NCBI RefSeq assembly: GCF_900114565.1
Contig: NZ_FOTM01000005.1
Coordinates: 101,788-165,787, forward strand
Length of the DNA stretch: 64,000 bases
DNA from: Leifsonia sp. CL147
GTDB taxonomy: Bacteria; Actinomycetota; Actinomycetes; Actinomycetales; Microbacteriaceae
Reading direction: 5' to 3'
The first letter of the stretch is position 1; every line of letters begins with the position of its first letter. Shown here piece after piece: positions 51,818-61,638 of the stretch. The translations under genes and the position numbers were made by a program. The notes under the pieces were generated by a model. It worked only from the letters and a program-made list of their open reading frames with translations, did no database searches and was not told the origin of the DNA.

Positions 51818-53038
51818 TCAGGCGAACCGCTCGGCGCGCTCCACGACCCGGCCCCGGCCGTCCTCCCAGCGGAAGACCTCGGCGCCCCGGATGTAGACGT
51901 GCTCGGCCCGGGAGGTGACATCCAGCGGATCGCCCGACCAGATCACCACGTCGCCGTCGAGGCCCGGGGTCAACGAGCCGACCCGGTCGTCGAGGCGGAG
52001 GAACGCAGCCGGGTTCACGGTCAGCGCCTCCAGCGCCGTCTCGCGCGGCAGTCCGTCCTTCACGGCGAGGGCGGCCTGGTACACGAGGAAGTTGATCGGG
52101 ACGACCGGGTGATCCGTCGTGATGGCGACCCGGACGCCCGCCTTCGCCAAGGTCGCGAGGTTCGCGATGGCGCGGTCGCGCAGCTCGACCTTCGAGCGCG
52201 AGGTGAACATGGGGCCGAAGATGACGGGGATGTCGCGCTCGGCCAGAACGTCCGCGATCTTGTGCGCCTCGGTCCCGTGGTTGACCACGAGACGGTAGCC
52301 GAACTCGTCCGCCAATCGCAGAGCTGTGGCGATGTCGTCGTGGCGGTGCGTGTGCTGATCCCACGCCAGCTCGCCGTCCAGCACGCGCACGAGGGTCTCC
52401 AGCGCCAGGTCGCGGTCGAACGGCTTGCCCTCCAGCAGGGCGTCATCGCGCTTCGCCCGGTAGTTCTGGGCGGCCACGAACGCCTCGCGGATGACCATCG
52501 CAACACCCAGCCGGGTGCTCGGCGTGACGTTCTTGGCTCCGTACACCCTCTTCGGGTTCTCGCCGAGCGCCGACTTGACGCTCACCGCCTCGTGGATCAC
52601 CTGCTCGTCGATGGTCCGACCGCCCCAGGTCTTGATGGCCACCGTCTGCCCGCCGATCGGATTGCCCGACCCCGGCTTGACGACGACCGACGTGACGCCT
52701 CCGGAGAGCGCATCCCGGAATCCCTCGTCGTCGATGTTGATCGCGTCGATCGCCCGGACCGCTGCCGTGTTCGGTGTCGTCATCTCATTGGTGTCGTCGC
52801 CAGCGGGCCCGTTCGCCTCCTCGTGGATGCCGACGTGGCCGTGCGCCTCGATGAAGCCGGGGAGCACCCAGCGGCCCGCCGCATCCACCACGGTCACACC
52901 GTCGGGAACCGCGACATCGCTCGCCGGGCCGACCGCTTGGATGACACCGTCCTGGATGAGGACGACGCCGTTCTCGATGGGCTCCTGGGCCACGGGGACG
53001 ACATAACCGTTGACGATGGCGATGCTGGTGCTGGTCAT
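51818..53038 (-). CDS. amidohydrolase
   Basis: This 406-residue protein belongs to the metal-dependent amidohydrolase superfamily (imidazolonepropionase/PyrC-like branch). The metal motif appears as [11 protein letters not shown] near residue 65, with a [10 protein letters not shown] segment in the middle and DHPVVPINF near the catalytic Asp. The substrate is unknown. Relatives hydrolyse cyclic amides, aminoacylase substrates or plant metabolites. TAGGCT lies 6 bases before ATG 53038, suggesting a leaderless mRNA. It diverges from the epimerase-like gene. Confidence 0.88.
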   Translation of the reverse strand: MTSTSIAIVNGYVVPVAQEPIENGVVLIQDGVIQAVGPASDVAVPDGVTVVDAAGRWVLPGFIEAHGHVGIHEEANGPAGDDTNEMTTPNTAAVRAIDAINIDDEGFRDALSGGVTSVVVKPGSGNPIGGQTVAIKTWGGRTIDEQVIHEAVSVKSALGENPKRVYGAKNVTPSTRLGVAMVIREAFVAAQNYRAKRDDALLEGKPFDRDLALETLVRVLDGELAWDQHTHRHDDIATALRLADEFGYRLVVNHGTEAHKIADVLAERDIPVIFGPMFTSRSKVELRDRAIANLATLAKAGVRVAITTDHPVVPINFLVYQAALAVKDGLPRETALEALTVNPAAFLRLDDRVGSLTPGLDGDVVIWSGDPLDVTSRAEHVYIRGAEVFRWEDGRGRVVERAERFA

Positions 53039-53044
53039 GGATCG

Positions 53045-53050
53045 AGCCTA
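53045..53050 (-). promoter_or_regulatory. candidate -10 hexamer (TAGGCT) of the amidohydrolase gene
   Basis: On the minus strand TAGGCT is followed by cgatcc and the ATG, so transcription would start at the start codon. The intervening bases are not a ribosome binding site. Confidence 0.45.
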
Positions 53051-53124
53051 CGCGGGACATGACCGCAGCCCACCGGAGCGGGAGATCTGGGGAATGTCCG
53101 CGGCGTCGTCGCGTTGTGGACGAT

Positions 53125-54006
53125 ATGAACGTTCTCCTCACCGGCGCGACCGGCTTCATCGGAACCTCCGTCCTGCCCCGGCTCCTCGACGAGGGCCACA
53201 CCGTCACCGCTCTCGTCCGCGACCAGGACAAGGCGAACGCCGTCCAGGCGGCGGGCGCCACCCCGCTGGTGGGAGACGCCGGCGACGCAGCCTTCGTCCA
53301 GCACGCTGCACAGGAAGCGGACGGCGTCATCCACCTGGCGTCCTCCCGGGAGGTGGATGCTGTGCTCGTCCCCGCCGTCCTGGCGGCCCTCGCGGGCTCG
53401 GACAAGCCGTTCGTCCACACCGGCGGCATCTGGACGTACGGCTCGAACGACGACATCACCGAGGACGCGCCGGCCGACCCGCCGGCGATCACCGCCTGGC
53501 GTACCAGCGGTGAGGGCGCGGTCCTCGGCGCCGCCGACGTCCGCGGCATGGTGGTCGTTCCGTCGATCGTCTACGGGCACGGAAAGGGACTGCCGAACCT
53601 GATCGTGGACGCGCCCCGCGCCGATGGTGCGATGCCGGCCCTGCGGTTGATCGGCGACGGCACGCAGCACTGGGCGACCGTGCACGTCGACGATCTCGCG
53701 GCGCTGTACGTGCTCGCGTTGGAGCACGGGAGCGCCGGGGAGAGGTACATCGGCGCCGGCGGTCAGAACCCGACCGTGCGCGAGCTGGGCGAGGTCGCCG
53801 CTCAAGCCGCCGATGTGGCCGGCGGCGTGCTGCCCGAGCCGGTGGAGGAGACCCGGTCCCGTCTCGGCGCACTGCTCGCCGATGCGCTGCTGCTCGACCA
53901 GCAGGCGCGCGGCATCAAGCCACGGATCGACCTCGGCTGGGAGCCGAACGGTCCCGCTTTGCTGGAAGAGCTGCTCGTCGGCTCGTACGCGCCGGCCCGC
54001 GTATAG
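53125..54006 (+). CDS. NAD-dependent epimerase/dehydratase family protein
   Basis: This 293-residue extended SDR has the N-terminal nucleotide-binding motif TGATGFIG and a typical SDR layout (HLASSREVD, then VVPSIVYGHGKG, with a YGHGK catalytic segment). The reaction cannot be assigned; relatives act on nucleotide sugars or similar. ATG 53125 (MNVLLTGATG) was chosen over an in-frame start at 53059. It diverges from the amidohydrolase gene. Confidence 0.9.
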   Translation: MNVLLTGATGFIGTSVLPRLLDEGHTVTALVRDQDKANAVQAAGATPLVGDAGDAAFVQHAAQEADGVIHLASSREVDAVLVPAVLAALAGSDKPFVHTGGIWTYGSNDDITEDAPADPPAITAWRTSGEGAVLGAADVRGMVVVPSIVYGHGKGLPNLIVDAPRADGAMPALRLIGDGTQHWATVHVDDLAALYVLALEHGSAGERYIGAGGQNPTVRELGEVAAQAADVAGGVLPEPVEETRSRLGALLADALLLDQQARGIKPRIDLGWEPNGPALLEELLVGSYAPARV

Positions 54007-54035
54007 CAGCCGAAGCCCCGGAGATATGCATCGTT

Positions 54036-54065
54036 TTGCCGGGACCGGGTCGTCGCTGGTAATGT
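54036..54065 (+). promoter_or_regulatory. candidate rpsT promoter (TTGCCG-18-TAATGT)
   Basis: TTGCCG (54036-54041) and TAATGT (54060-54065) are separated by 18 bases. The transcript would carry a leader of about 95 bases before GTG 54169. It is the best two-box promoter seen in the window. Confidence 0.5.
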
Positions 54066-54168
54066 TGTTTGTTGGCTTGCGTGTGGATGTGTCCGCACGA
54101 AACGCCGCAAGGCGCCCTCTCCGCTGAGCGGCACATCCCTAACTCATCCACAACGAAAGTGACCACTC

Positions 54169-54429
54169 GTGGCAAACATCAAGTCGCAGATCAAGCGCAA
54201 CGGCACCAACAAGAAGGCGCAGGAGCGCAACAAGGCCGTCAAGAGCCAGCTCAAGACCGCCATCCGCGCGACCCGTGAGGCCGTCGTCGCCGGCGACAAG
54301 GAGAAGGCGACCGCGGCGCTGCGTCTCGCCGCCAAGAAGATCGACAAGGCGGCCAGCAAGGGCGTCATCCACAAGAACCAGGCGGCGAACCGCAAGTCGG
54401 CCATCGCCAAGCAGGTCGCCGCGCTCTAA
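54169..54429 (+). CDS. rpsT: 30S ribosomal protein S20
   Basis: This 86-residue, Lys/Arg/Ala-rich protein ([20 protein letters not shown]) is a standard S20. The start is GTG 54169, preceded by gaaagtga. A terminator follows (54465-54508). In relatives it sits between holA and lepA; here the epimerase and amidohydrolase lie in between. Confidence 0.97.
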   Translation: MANIKSQIKRNGTNKKAQERNKAVKSQLKTAIRATREAVVAGDKEKATAALRLAAKKIDKAASKGVIHKNQAANRKSAIAKQVAAL

Positions 54430-54464
54430 GCAGCGACCGCCCGCGGGCCCTGTCCCGCGCCGCT

Positions 54465-54508
54465 AGCGAGCCCCCGTTCCGGACCATCGGTCCGAGCGGG
54501 GGCTCGCT
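54465..54508 (+). terminator. rpsT terminator
   Basis: The 12-base arms agcgagcccccg and cgggggctcgct pair perfectly, with an inner ggacc/ggtcc hairpin in the loop. It lies 36 bases after the rpsT stop. Confidence 0.85.
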
Positions 54509-54585
54509 GCATGTGCGCCCGGGCCTCGGGCGGGCCTGCGCTCAAGCGCGGCCCCACGCCGGCTCCGTCGCCGCCGGGGGCGGAC

Positions 54586-54648
54586 GGACCGGCCCCTCGG
54601 TCGCGGCCGCGGGCAGCCGGACCGACCCCTCAGTCGCGGCCGCGGGCA
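54586..54648. repeat. two 30-base direct repeats at the 3' end of holA
   Basis: The units 54586-54615 and 54619-54648 (33-base period) match at 28 of 30 positions. The second unit contains the last codons of holA and its stop. A small duplication of the gene end is the simplest reading. Confidence 0.7.
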
Positions 54649-55670
54649 CTGATGATGCGGATCATGCGCTCCAGTGCGAAGACGGGGTCGCGGCCGCCGC
54701 CTTTGACATTGGCGTCGGTCTCGGCGAGCAGTTCGATGCAACGGCCGAGGCCGTCCTCGGTCCAGCCCTGGAGGTCACGGCGTGCACGGTCCACCTGCCA
54801 GGGGGCGAGGCCGAACTGCTGAGCCAGCTGTCCGGAGCCGCCGCGAGAGCCGGAGACCTTGGCCATGGTGCGGAGTTTGCTCGCGAATGCGGCTACCATC
54901 GGCACCGGGTCGGCTCCGGATGCGAGGGCGTGACGCATCGTGACGAGCGCCTCGCCGTGGCGCCCCGCGATGGCAGCGTCGGCCACCTGGAACGCGTTCG
55001 TCTCGACCCGTCCGCGGTAGTACTTGTCGACGGTGGCCTCGCTGATCTGCTCGGCCGAATCGGACAGCAGTTGCTGGCACGCCGCCGCGAGCTCGGCCAG
55101 ATCGTCGGAGAACGCCGAGGTGATCGCGCGGAGCGCGCCCGGTGTGACCTTGCGCCCGGCCGCGGCGAACTCCGCCTGTGCGAAGTCGTACTTCTCCGCG
55201 TCCTTCTTCAGTTCGGCGCACACCACCTCGATCCCGCCGCCAGAGCCGGCCCGGATCGCGTCGAGCAGCTTCTTGCCGCGCACACCGCCGCCATGCCGGA
55301 GGGTCACGACGGTGCCGTCGGCCGGTTCGTCCAGGTAGCGGAGCATGTCGGCGAGGAACGCGTCGTTGCACTTCTCGACCGCCTCCACGCGGATGAGCCG
55401 CGGCTCGTCGAACAGGGAGGGGCTCGCGAGGGTGAGCAGTTCTCCGGGTGCGTAGTCGCCCGCGTGCAGGTCGCTGATCTCGAGGCTGGGATCAGCAGCC
55501 TTGAGCGTGTCCCGCAGCGTCCGGATCGCCCGCTCGGCGAGGAACGATTCCGCTCCGCTGACGAGAACCACCGGTGCCGCGCGCACCTGGTTCCACGGAA
55601 CCTGCGGAATCGCGCTTGCGGCGGCGCGGGTCTTGGACGCACCGCTTCTGCTGCTGCCTCTGGTCGCCAC
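54630..55670 (-). CDS. holA: DNA polymerase III subunit delta
   Basis: This 346-residue clamp-loader subunit has the family's N-terminal domain (VVLVSGAESFLAERAIRTL), then the ATPase-like domain I-II pattern and the C-terminal collar domain (QFGLAPWQVDRARRDL). GTG 55670 has gaggaggaac directly upstream. Its 5' end overlaps the 3' extension of the comEC frame by 367 bases, which is unusual (see the comEC entry). Confidence 0.93.
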   Translation of the reverse strand: MATRGSSRSGASKTRAAASAIPQVPWNQVRAAPVVLVSGAESFLAERAIRTLRDTLKAADPSLEISDLHAGDYAPGELLTLASPSLFDEPRLIRVEAVEKCNDAFLADMLRYLDEPADGTVVTLRHGGGVRGKKLLDAIRAGSGGGIEVVCAELKKDAEKYDFAQAEFAAAGRKVTPGALRAITSAFSDDLAELAAACQQLLSDSAEQISEATVDKYYRGRVETNAFQVADAAIAGRHGEALVTMRHALASGADPVPMVAAFASKLRTMAKVSGSRGGSGQLAQQFGLAPWQVDRARRDLQGWTEDGLGRCIELLAETDANVKGGGRDPVFALERMIRIISARGRD

Positions 55671-58057
55671 GTTCCTCCTCGTTCGTATCCAGGATAGAGG
55701 CGACCACCGGCAGTGTCCGCGGCCTGCCGTTCGCTCCAGACACTCATGCCCGGCGACCCCGGCGAGCCCGGCGACACGAGCAGCAGCCCCTGCTCGTCGG
55801 TGCGGGCCATCGCGGTGCCGTCGTCCCTGAGGATCTGCAGAGCACGCCGGGTCGGATGGCCGTAGCCGTTGTCCACACCGACGGAGATCAGCCCGAGGCG
55901 CGCGCCGAGCGCTCGATAGAACGCCGGGCTCTGGTCCGCCGAGCCGTGGTGAGCAACTTTCACCAGATCGACCGGACGGACCGCGCCGGTGGCGAGAAGT
56001 GCGTCCTGCGCCTCCTCTCCGAGGTCGCCGAGAAAGATCGAGCGGATTCCCCTCCCCTCCGCCTCGATCGTGAGGCTGCCCGCGTTGCCGGTGTCCGTTC
56101 CGGCGGGTGTCTCGCCGGGCCCCGGCGGCCAGAGGAGCCGCCAGCTGAGTTCTCCGAGATGGCCGGAGAGTCCCGCGTGGCCCTGCTCGATCGGAACGCC
56201 GGCCGAGCGAAGGATGGCGAGGGTCCGCTCGTCGGCGTCGCGCACCGGGCGTTGGACGATGGCGCGCTGCGCCCGGGACGCGACACCGGCCACTCCCCCG
56301 ACGTGGTCCGCATCGAAGTGGGTGAGGAGCAGGAAGTCCAGCCGGGTGATGCCGAGGCGGTCGAGGCAGGCGGCCGCCGGCTCCGGCTTCCGCCCGACGT
56401 CGATCATGCCGACCGCATCCCCGTCGCGCAGCAGGAGTCCGTCACCCTGACCGACATCGCAGGCCGCAATCTGCCAATCGGCAGGGATCGCGAGGGCGCG
56501 GCCAGCGACGCCTCCGCCCAGGGCGCCGACATAGACGACGGCACCTGCGCACAGCGCCACGATCGCTGTCGCCGACACCGCGCGCGGTGCGCCCCTGGCC
56601 AGGACGAGCACGGCCACCGCGACGAGGATGCCGGCGCTTGACAGGACGCCGAGCAGTCCGGGCGCCCAGGGAAGCGCCGCACCGGGCAGGCTGCTGGCGA
56701 ACGAGGCCACCTGTGCGATCCAGGCCGACGGAATCCACGCGAGCCGGACGAGCGCATCGCCGAGGCCGGGCGCCCACGGAAGCACGGCGCAGGCGAGGCA
56801 CCCGAGGACCGTCGCCACGGGTGCGGCGGGCTCCGCCAGCAGGTTCGCCGGTATCCCGAGGAGGGGGATGGTCGGCGTCAGGAGGATGAGGACCGGTTGG
56901 CACGCCAGTTGAGCCGCGGTGGGAACGGCCACGGCCAGCGCGAGCGAGCGTGGCATCCAGCGGGCGAACATCCTGCCGAGCGGGCCGGCCAGCACGAGCA
57001 GGCCGGCGGTCGCCAGGGCGGAGAGAGCGAAACCGTAGTCCCGGGCGAGCCACGGATCGTGGATGACGAGCACGATCAGTGCGAGAGAGAGGGCCGGCAC
57101 GCCGTCGGCCGGACGCCCGCGCGCCAGTCCGATGAGGAGCACCGCCGCCATCGCGGCGGCCCGGATGACGCTCGCGCCCGGTCCGACGAGCGCCACGAAG
57201 CCCAGCAGAGCAAGCGCCGCGGCGACGACCCGTGCGCGACGGCCGAACCCGACGAGGCGCGCCAGGGCGAAGACCAGAGCGATCACCAGGGCGCAGTTCG
57301 CGCCGGACACGGCCGTGAGATGACTGAGCGATGAAGCCTTCATCGCCGCGTCGAGCTCGGCGGAGACAGCGGTCTCGTCGCCGATGGCGAGACCAGGCAG
57401 GAGCGCTCCGCCATCGCCGGCGGTGGTGGCCGCAGCTGCTGCGAAGTCGGTTCGCACCGCCCCGGCCCAGGACAGCCACGGCGGCGGAGCCTCGACGAGT
57501 GCGACGGCGTTCCGGCCGACGGCACGGATCGTGTAGCTGGTCGCCTCTCCTGGTTCGTTCCGCTGCACCGCACCGTTGACCCGGAGGACGGCGCCCAGGG
57601 CGTCCCTGCGCGCCTCCTGCTCGCTCCCGCCGAATCGGACGGACACCGGGATCGAAGCCGAGCCTCCCACCGTTCGGCCGCGGAGTGCCCACTGCGCGTC
57701 TCCCCCGAAGCCGGTGCCCCTGGGCTGCGGCGCCCTGTCCACGCGAACGAGCACCTGCACCTGCTCGGAGTGGTCGGCCAGGGCGTCCAGTTCGGCGGAG
57801 AGGCGGCCCGGAGCCTGCGCCGCCACGATCGCCGACCCGACGGCGACGGCTGCCAGCAGCGTTGCGATCAGCGGCAGGAAGGCGCCGCGGAGACGACGCC
57901 GCGTCGCGATGGACACGATGCCGAGGCCGGCGAGCGTACCCGCGGCGGCGACCGCGGTGAGAATCGCGACCACGGCTGCGAACTGCGGTATGCCGATCAG
58001 CACGCCGCATGCGATCCACAGTGCCACCGCAGGAAGCGCGAGCCGGAGGTCCGGCAT
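55304..58057 (-). CDS. comEC: ComEC/Rec2 competence protein
   Basis: This protein of up to 917 residues has many hydrophobic helices in the ComEC competence domain, starting in the N-terminal 60 residues. A metallo-beta-lactamase domain lies near the end (LLTHFDADHVGG, then KVAHHGSADQS). ComEC is the membrane channel for DNA uptake. The domain ends near residue 770; the frame then runs on without a stop for about 145 residues, overlapping holA by 367 bases. Family members normally end near the metallo-beta-lactamase domain, so a lost stop codon or an upstream frameshift is likely. The ATG shares a base with the comEA stop. Confidence 0.9.
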   Translation of the reverse strand: MPDLRLALPAVALWIACGVLIGIPQFAAVVAILTAVAAAGTLAGLGIVSIATRRRLRGAFLPLIATLLAAVAVGSAIVAAQAPGRLSAELDALADHSEQVQVLVRVDRAPQPRGTGFGGDAQWALRGRTVGGSASIPVSVRFGGSEQEARRDALGAVLRVNGAVQRNEPGEATSYTIRAVGRNAVALVEAPPPWLSWAGAVRTDFAAAAATTAGDGGALLPGLAIGDETAVSAELDAAMKASSLSHLTAVSGANCALVIALVFALARLVGFGRRARVVAAALALLGFVALVGPGASVIRAAAMAAVLLIGLARGRPADGVPALSLALIVLVIHDPWLARDYGFALSALATAGLLVLAGPLGRMFARWMPRSLALAVAVPTAAQLACQPVLILLTPTIPLLGIPANLLAEPAAPVATVLGCLACAVLPWAPGLGDALVRLAWIPSAWIAQVASFASSLPGAALPWAPGLLGVLSSAGILVAVAVLVLARGAPRAVSATAIVALCAGAVVYVGALGGGVAGRALAIPADWQIAACDVGQGDGLLLRDGDAVGMIDVGRKPEPAAACLDRLGITRLDFLLLTHFDADHVGGVAGVASRAQRAIVQRPVRDADERTLAILRSAGVPIEQGHAGLSGHLGELSWRLLWPPGPGETPAGTDTGNAGSLTIEAEGRGIRSIFLGDLGEEAQDALLATGAVRPVDLVKVAHHGSADQSPAFYRALGARLGLISVGVDNGYGHPTRRALQILRDDGTAMARTDEQGLLLVSPGSPGSPGMSVWSERQAADTAGGRLYPGYERGGTWRPEAAAEAVRPRPAPPQARFRRFRGTRCARHRWFSSAERNRSSPSGRSGRCGTRSRLLIPASRSATCTRATTHPENCSPSRAPPCSTSRGSSAWRRSRSATTRSSPTCSATWTNRPTAPS

Positions 58058-58749
58058 CAGACCACCAGCCGATCCTTGAGGCCGTCGAACAGCTTCTGAC
58101 CGATGCCCGAGACCTTCAACAGGTCGGACGCCTGCGCGAAGCGGCCGTTGGCCTGCCGCCAGTCGAGGATCCGCTGCGCAAGCGCGGGGCCGATGCGCGG
58201 CAGCGTCTCCAGCTCGGCTGCGCTCGCCGTGTTGAGATTCACGGGTCCGGCGACCGGCGCCGCGTCGGGGCCCGCGCCGCCCGTCACCGCGGTGCCGCCC
58301 ACGAGCGGCGGCTCCCCCACGCGGCGGACCACCAGCTGCTCTCCGTCGGCCACCGGTCGCGCGAGGTTGATCGCCGCGGGATCCGCATCGTCGGCCATGC
58401 CGCCCGCCGCGGCCACCGCATCCACGACCCGCGCCCCCGGGCCGAGCGAGACCAGACCGGGCTTGCGAACGGCGCCCGTGACATGCACGAGGATGGTGGC
58501 CCGGGGCGAGCCGCTCGGCACCGGAACGCCCAACGGAGGCGCGGACGACGAGAACGAACCGCCGAACCCCGTCGGAACCCCGACCGATGTGCCGCGCTGC
58601 GCGGTCGCGGAGACGAGGACGGCCACCACTGCGGCGACGATGAGCAGCACCACCGCCGCACCGACGCCCACGCGCAGACCCCGGGATGCGCGTCCGTCGG
58701 GAGCCGCGTCCTGCGGGTCTACGGCGGGGAGGTCGGCGTGGTGTGGCAT
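58057..58749 (-). CDS. comEA: competence protein ComEA
   Basis: This 230-residue protein has one N-terminal transmembrane helix (about 33-50), an SLBB domain (ILVHVTGAVRKPGLVSLGPG) and a C-terminal helix-hairpin-helix pair (VNLNTASAAELETLPRIGPA) that binds DNA. It works with ComEC in DNA uptake. TACCGT lies 6 bases before ATG 58749; the bases between (ggaggg) are also a good ribosome binding site. The competence pair is intact except for the unusual comEC end. Confidence 0.93.
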   Translation of the reverse strand: MPHHADLPAVDPQDAAPDGRASRGLRVGVGAAVVLLIVAAVVAVLVSATAQRGTSVGVPTGFGGSFSSSAPPLGVPVPSGSPRATILVHVTGAVRKPGLVSLGPGARVVDAVAAAGGMADDADPAAINLARPVADGEQLVVRRVGEPPLVGGTAVTGGAGPDAAPVAGPVNLNTASAAELETLPRIGPALAQRILDWRQANGRFAQASDLLKVSGIGQKLFDGLKDRLVV

Positions 58750-58755
58750 CCCTCC

Positions 58756-58761
58756 ACGGTA
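58756..58761 (-). promoter_or_regulatory. candidate -10 hexamer (TACCGT) of comEA
   Basis: On the minus strand TACCGT is followed by ggaggg and the comEA ATG. The purine-rich spacer may be a ribosome binding site instead, so this is weak evidence for leaderless initiation. Confidence 0.3.
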
Positions 58762-58858
58762 GGAATCACGGCGATCCGACGGCCGGATACGAACGAATCA
58801 GTGGAGAAACAGCGAGAGCGCCGGGCTGTGGACGACATCCCGGCGCTCGCGCACGACC

Positions 58859-61495
58859 TCAGCCGCGCGGCTTGGTCGCGATGTTGACCAGGCGCGGCGC
58901 GCGGACGATCACGTTCACGATCTCGCGGTCGCCGACCGACCGGCGCACCGCATCCAATCCCCGGGCGATCCCTTCGAGCTCGTCGGACGAGATCTTCGGC
59001 GACACGTCGAGCCGGTCGCGGACCTTGCCGTCGACCTGCACCACTGCCGTGACGGACTCCTCGATCAGCAGGGTCGGGTCGGGCTTCCGCCACTGCGCCA
59101 GCGCGACGGACGGCTCATAGCCGAGCTTGCTCCACATGTCCTCGGCGGTGTACGGCGCGAACAGGTTCAGCGCCATCGTGACCACCTCGGCGGCCTCGCG
59201 CACGGCAGCGTCGGCCGGGCCCACGCCGGTGTCGATCGCCTTGCGCGTCGCGTTGACCAGCTCCATCAGGCGTGCGACGACGACATTGAACTTGAACGAC
59301 TCCACCAGACCCGGCGCATCCGCCAGGAAACGGTGCGTGATCCGGCGCAGGGCCGGGTCGCCGGTCTTCCACACGACGTCCGGAGCGCTCGTCACGTCAT
59401 CCGCGATGCGCCACGCGCGTGCCAGGAACTTCGCGCTGCCCGACGGCGACACGTCCGCCCAGTCGATGTCGTCCTCCGGCGGACCCGCGAACGCCATCGT
59501 GAGGCGCACCGCGTCCACGCCGTGCTCGTCCAGCTGCTCGGACAGTTTCACCAGGTTGCCCCGCGACTTGGACATCGCGGACCCGTCCATCAGCACCAGG
59601 CCCTGGTTCAGCAGCGCCGTGAACGGCTCCGTGAAGCTGATGTACCCCAGATCGAACAGCACCTTGGTCACGAAGCGCGCATACAGCAGGTGCAGGATGG
59701 CGTGCGACACGCCGCCCACGTACTGGTCGACCGGGGCCCACTTCTCGGCCTCGCGCGGGTCGAACGCCTGCGTGTCGTCCTGCGGCGAGAGGAAGCGCAG
59801 GAAGTACCAGGAGCTGTCGACGAAGGTGTCCATCGTGTCCGTGTCGCGCTTCGCCGGACCGCCGCAGCTCGGGCAGGCGACATTGACCCAGTCGGTCGCC
59901 GCCCCCAGCGGGCTGGTGCCCTTCGGCTGCAGGTCCAGGCCTTCCGCGGGCGGCAGCTCCACGGGCAGCTCCGACTCCGGCACCGGGACCTCGCCGCACT
60001 CCTCGCAGTGGATGATCGGGATGGGCGTGCCCCAGTACCGCTGGCGCGAGATCAGCCAGTCACGCAGCCGGAAGTTCTTCGCGGGCGCCCCCAGCTTCGA
60101 TGCCTGCAGCGCCTCCGTCACGCGACGAATCGCGTTCGACTTGCTCAGACCGTCGAACGGCCCCGAGTTGATCAGGCGCCCCTCGCCCGTCAGCGCCACA
60201 CCGGTCTCGGCGGGGCTCTCGAGCGCCGCCTCCTCGGGCAGGATCGGCTCGCCGGTCTTCGGGTCCGTGTGGATCACCGGGATCGCTCCCGTCACGGGTT
60301 GCGTGGTGTCCACGACGATCCGGACCGGCAGGTCGAAGGCGCGCGCGAAGTCGAGGTCGCGCTGGTCGTGTGCCGGCACGGCCATGATCGCGCCGTGGCC
60401 GTAGTCGCTCAGGACGTAGTCGGCCGCCCAGATCGGGATGCGCTCCCCCGTCAGCGGGTTCACCGCGTGCCGCTCCAGGAAGACGCCCGTCTTCTCGCGC
60501 TCGGTGTTGAGGCGGTCCATCTCGGTGGTGCCGCGCACCACATCCAGATAGTCGTCGAAGCGCTTGCGGACCTCGGGACGCGCGCCCTCGATGAGCTCGG
60601 CGGCCAGGTCGGAGTCGGGGGCGACCACCATGAACGTCACGCCGTACAGCGTGTCCGGACGGGTCGTGTAGACGGTGACGGGCTCGTCCCGGTCCTCGAT
60701 TCTGAAGGTCACATCCGCGCCGGTGGAGCGTCCGATCCAGTTGCGCTGCATCGAGATGACCTTCGAGGGCCAGGCGCCCTCCAGCTGGTTCAGGTCGTCC
60801 AGCAGGCGGTCCGCGTAGTCGGTGATGCGGAAGTACCACTGCGTCAGCTTCTTCTTCGTGACCAGGTTGTCGCAACGCTCGCAGCGTCCGTTCACGACCT
60901 GCTCGTTCGCCAGCACGGTCTGGTCGAACGGGCACCAGTTGACCTGGCTCGCCTTGCGGTACGCCAGGCCCTTCTCGTACAGCTTCAGGAACAGCCACTG
61001 GTTCCAGCGGTAGTACGCCGGGTCGCAGGTCTGCAGGACGCGGTCCCAGTCGAAGCTGGGCGCGTAGCGGCGCATGCTCGCCTTCTGCTGCGCGATGTTG
61101 TCGTACGTCCAGCCGCGCGGGTCGAGGCCCCGCTTGATCGCGGCGTTCTCTGCGGGCAGGCCGAAAGCGTCCCATCCGATCGGATGCAGCACGTTGAAGC
61201 CCTGCTGCCGCCAGTAGCGCGCGACGACGTCGCCCAGCGCATACGCCTCGGCGTGGCCCATGTGCAGGTCGCCGGACGGGTACGGGAACATGTCGAGGAT
61301 GTACTTGCGTGGCCGCTTGTCCGCAGGGTCATCGGTCGCGAAGGGGCGCAGTTCATCCCAGATCGGAAGCCACTTGTCCTGAATGGCGCCGAAGTCGTAC
61401 TGCTCGCCCGGCGCCTGCTCTGCGGTCGCTCGGGTGCTCGTCGGCTGGGGGATGCTCGCTGTCGTGCTGCCGGCTGCGTCGTGCTCGTGTGCCAC
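58859..61495 (-). CDS. leuS: leucyl-tRNA synthetase
   Basis: This enzyme of about 878 residues charges tRNA-Leu. The HIGH motif appears in [13 protein letters not shown], the KMSKS motif is AMSKSRGN, and the CP1 editing domain and zinc-binding CxxC regions are present. Start GTG 61495 (VAHEHDAAG) is a choice; an in-frame GTG at 61546 would add 17 residues. No T-box element was found in the 90 bases upstream. It is a single gene between comEA and pabB. Confidence 0.95.
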   Translation of the reverse strand: MAHEHDAAGSTTASIPQPTSTRATAEQAPGEQYDFGAIQDKWLPIWDELRPFATDDPADKRPRKYILDMFPYPSGDLHMGHAEAYALGDVVARYWRQQGFNVLHPIGWDAFGLPAENAAIKRGLDPRGWTYDNIAQQKASMRRYAPSFDWDRVLQTCDPAYYRWNQWLFLKLYEKGLAYRKASQVNWCPFDQTVLANEQVVNGRCERCDNLVTKKKLTQWYFRITDYADRLLDDLNQLEGAWPSKVISMQRNWIGRSTGADVTFRIEDRDEPVTVYTTRPDTLYGVTFMVVAPDSDLAAELIEGARPEVRKRFDDYLDVVRGTTEMDRLNTEREKTGVFLERHAVNPLTGERIPIWAADYVLSDYGHGAIMAVPAHDQRDLDFARAFDLPVRIVVDTTQPVTGAIPVIHTDPKTGEPILPEEAALESPAETGVALTGEGRLINSGPFDGLSKSNAIRRVTEALQASKLGAPAKNFRLRDWLISRQRYWGTPIPIIHCEECGEVPVPESELPVELPPAEGLDLQPKGTSPLGAATDWVNVACPSCGGPAKRDTDTMDTFVDSSWYFLRFLSPQDDTQAFDPREAEKWAPVDQYVGGVSHAILHLLYARFVTKVLFDLGYISFTEPFTALLNQGLVLMDGSAMSKSRGNLVKLSEQLDEHGVDAVRLTMAFAGPPEDDIDWADVSPSGSAKFLARAWRIADDVTSAPDVVWKTGDPALRRITHRFLADAPGLVESFKFNVVVARLMELVNATRKAIDTGVGPADAAVREAAEVVTMALNLFAPYTAEDMWSKLGYEPSVALAQWRKPDPTLLIEESVTAVVQVDGKVRDRLDVSPKISSDELEGIARGLDAVRRSVGDREIVNVIVRAPRLVNIATKPRG

Positions 61496-61638
61496 GTGAC
61501 TCTCAATCTCGGTTGCCTCGCGCCGCGGCTGGGATTTCGGCGGCACGGAAGAGTGTCGGGCGACGAGACGCCCGGACTCCCAGCGTACTAAACCTCGGCA
61601 CGGTCCCGTCCGTTCCCGCCCCGGTTCGCCGGAGCCCC

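Noticed and set aside
61547..61638. T-box or other riboswitch upstream of leuS
   Set aside because: The gap is only about 90 bases and shows no T-box sequence or specifier-loop arrangement.
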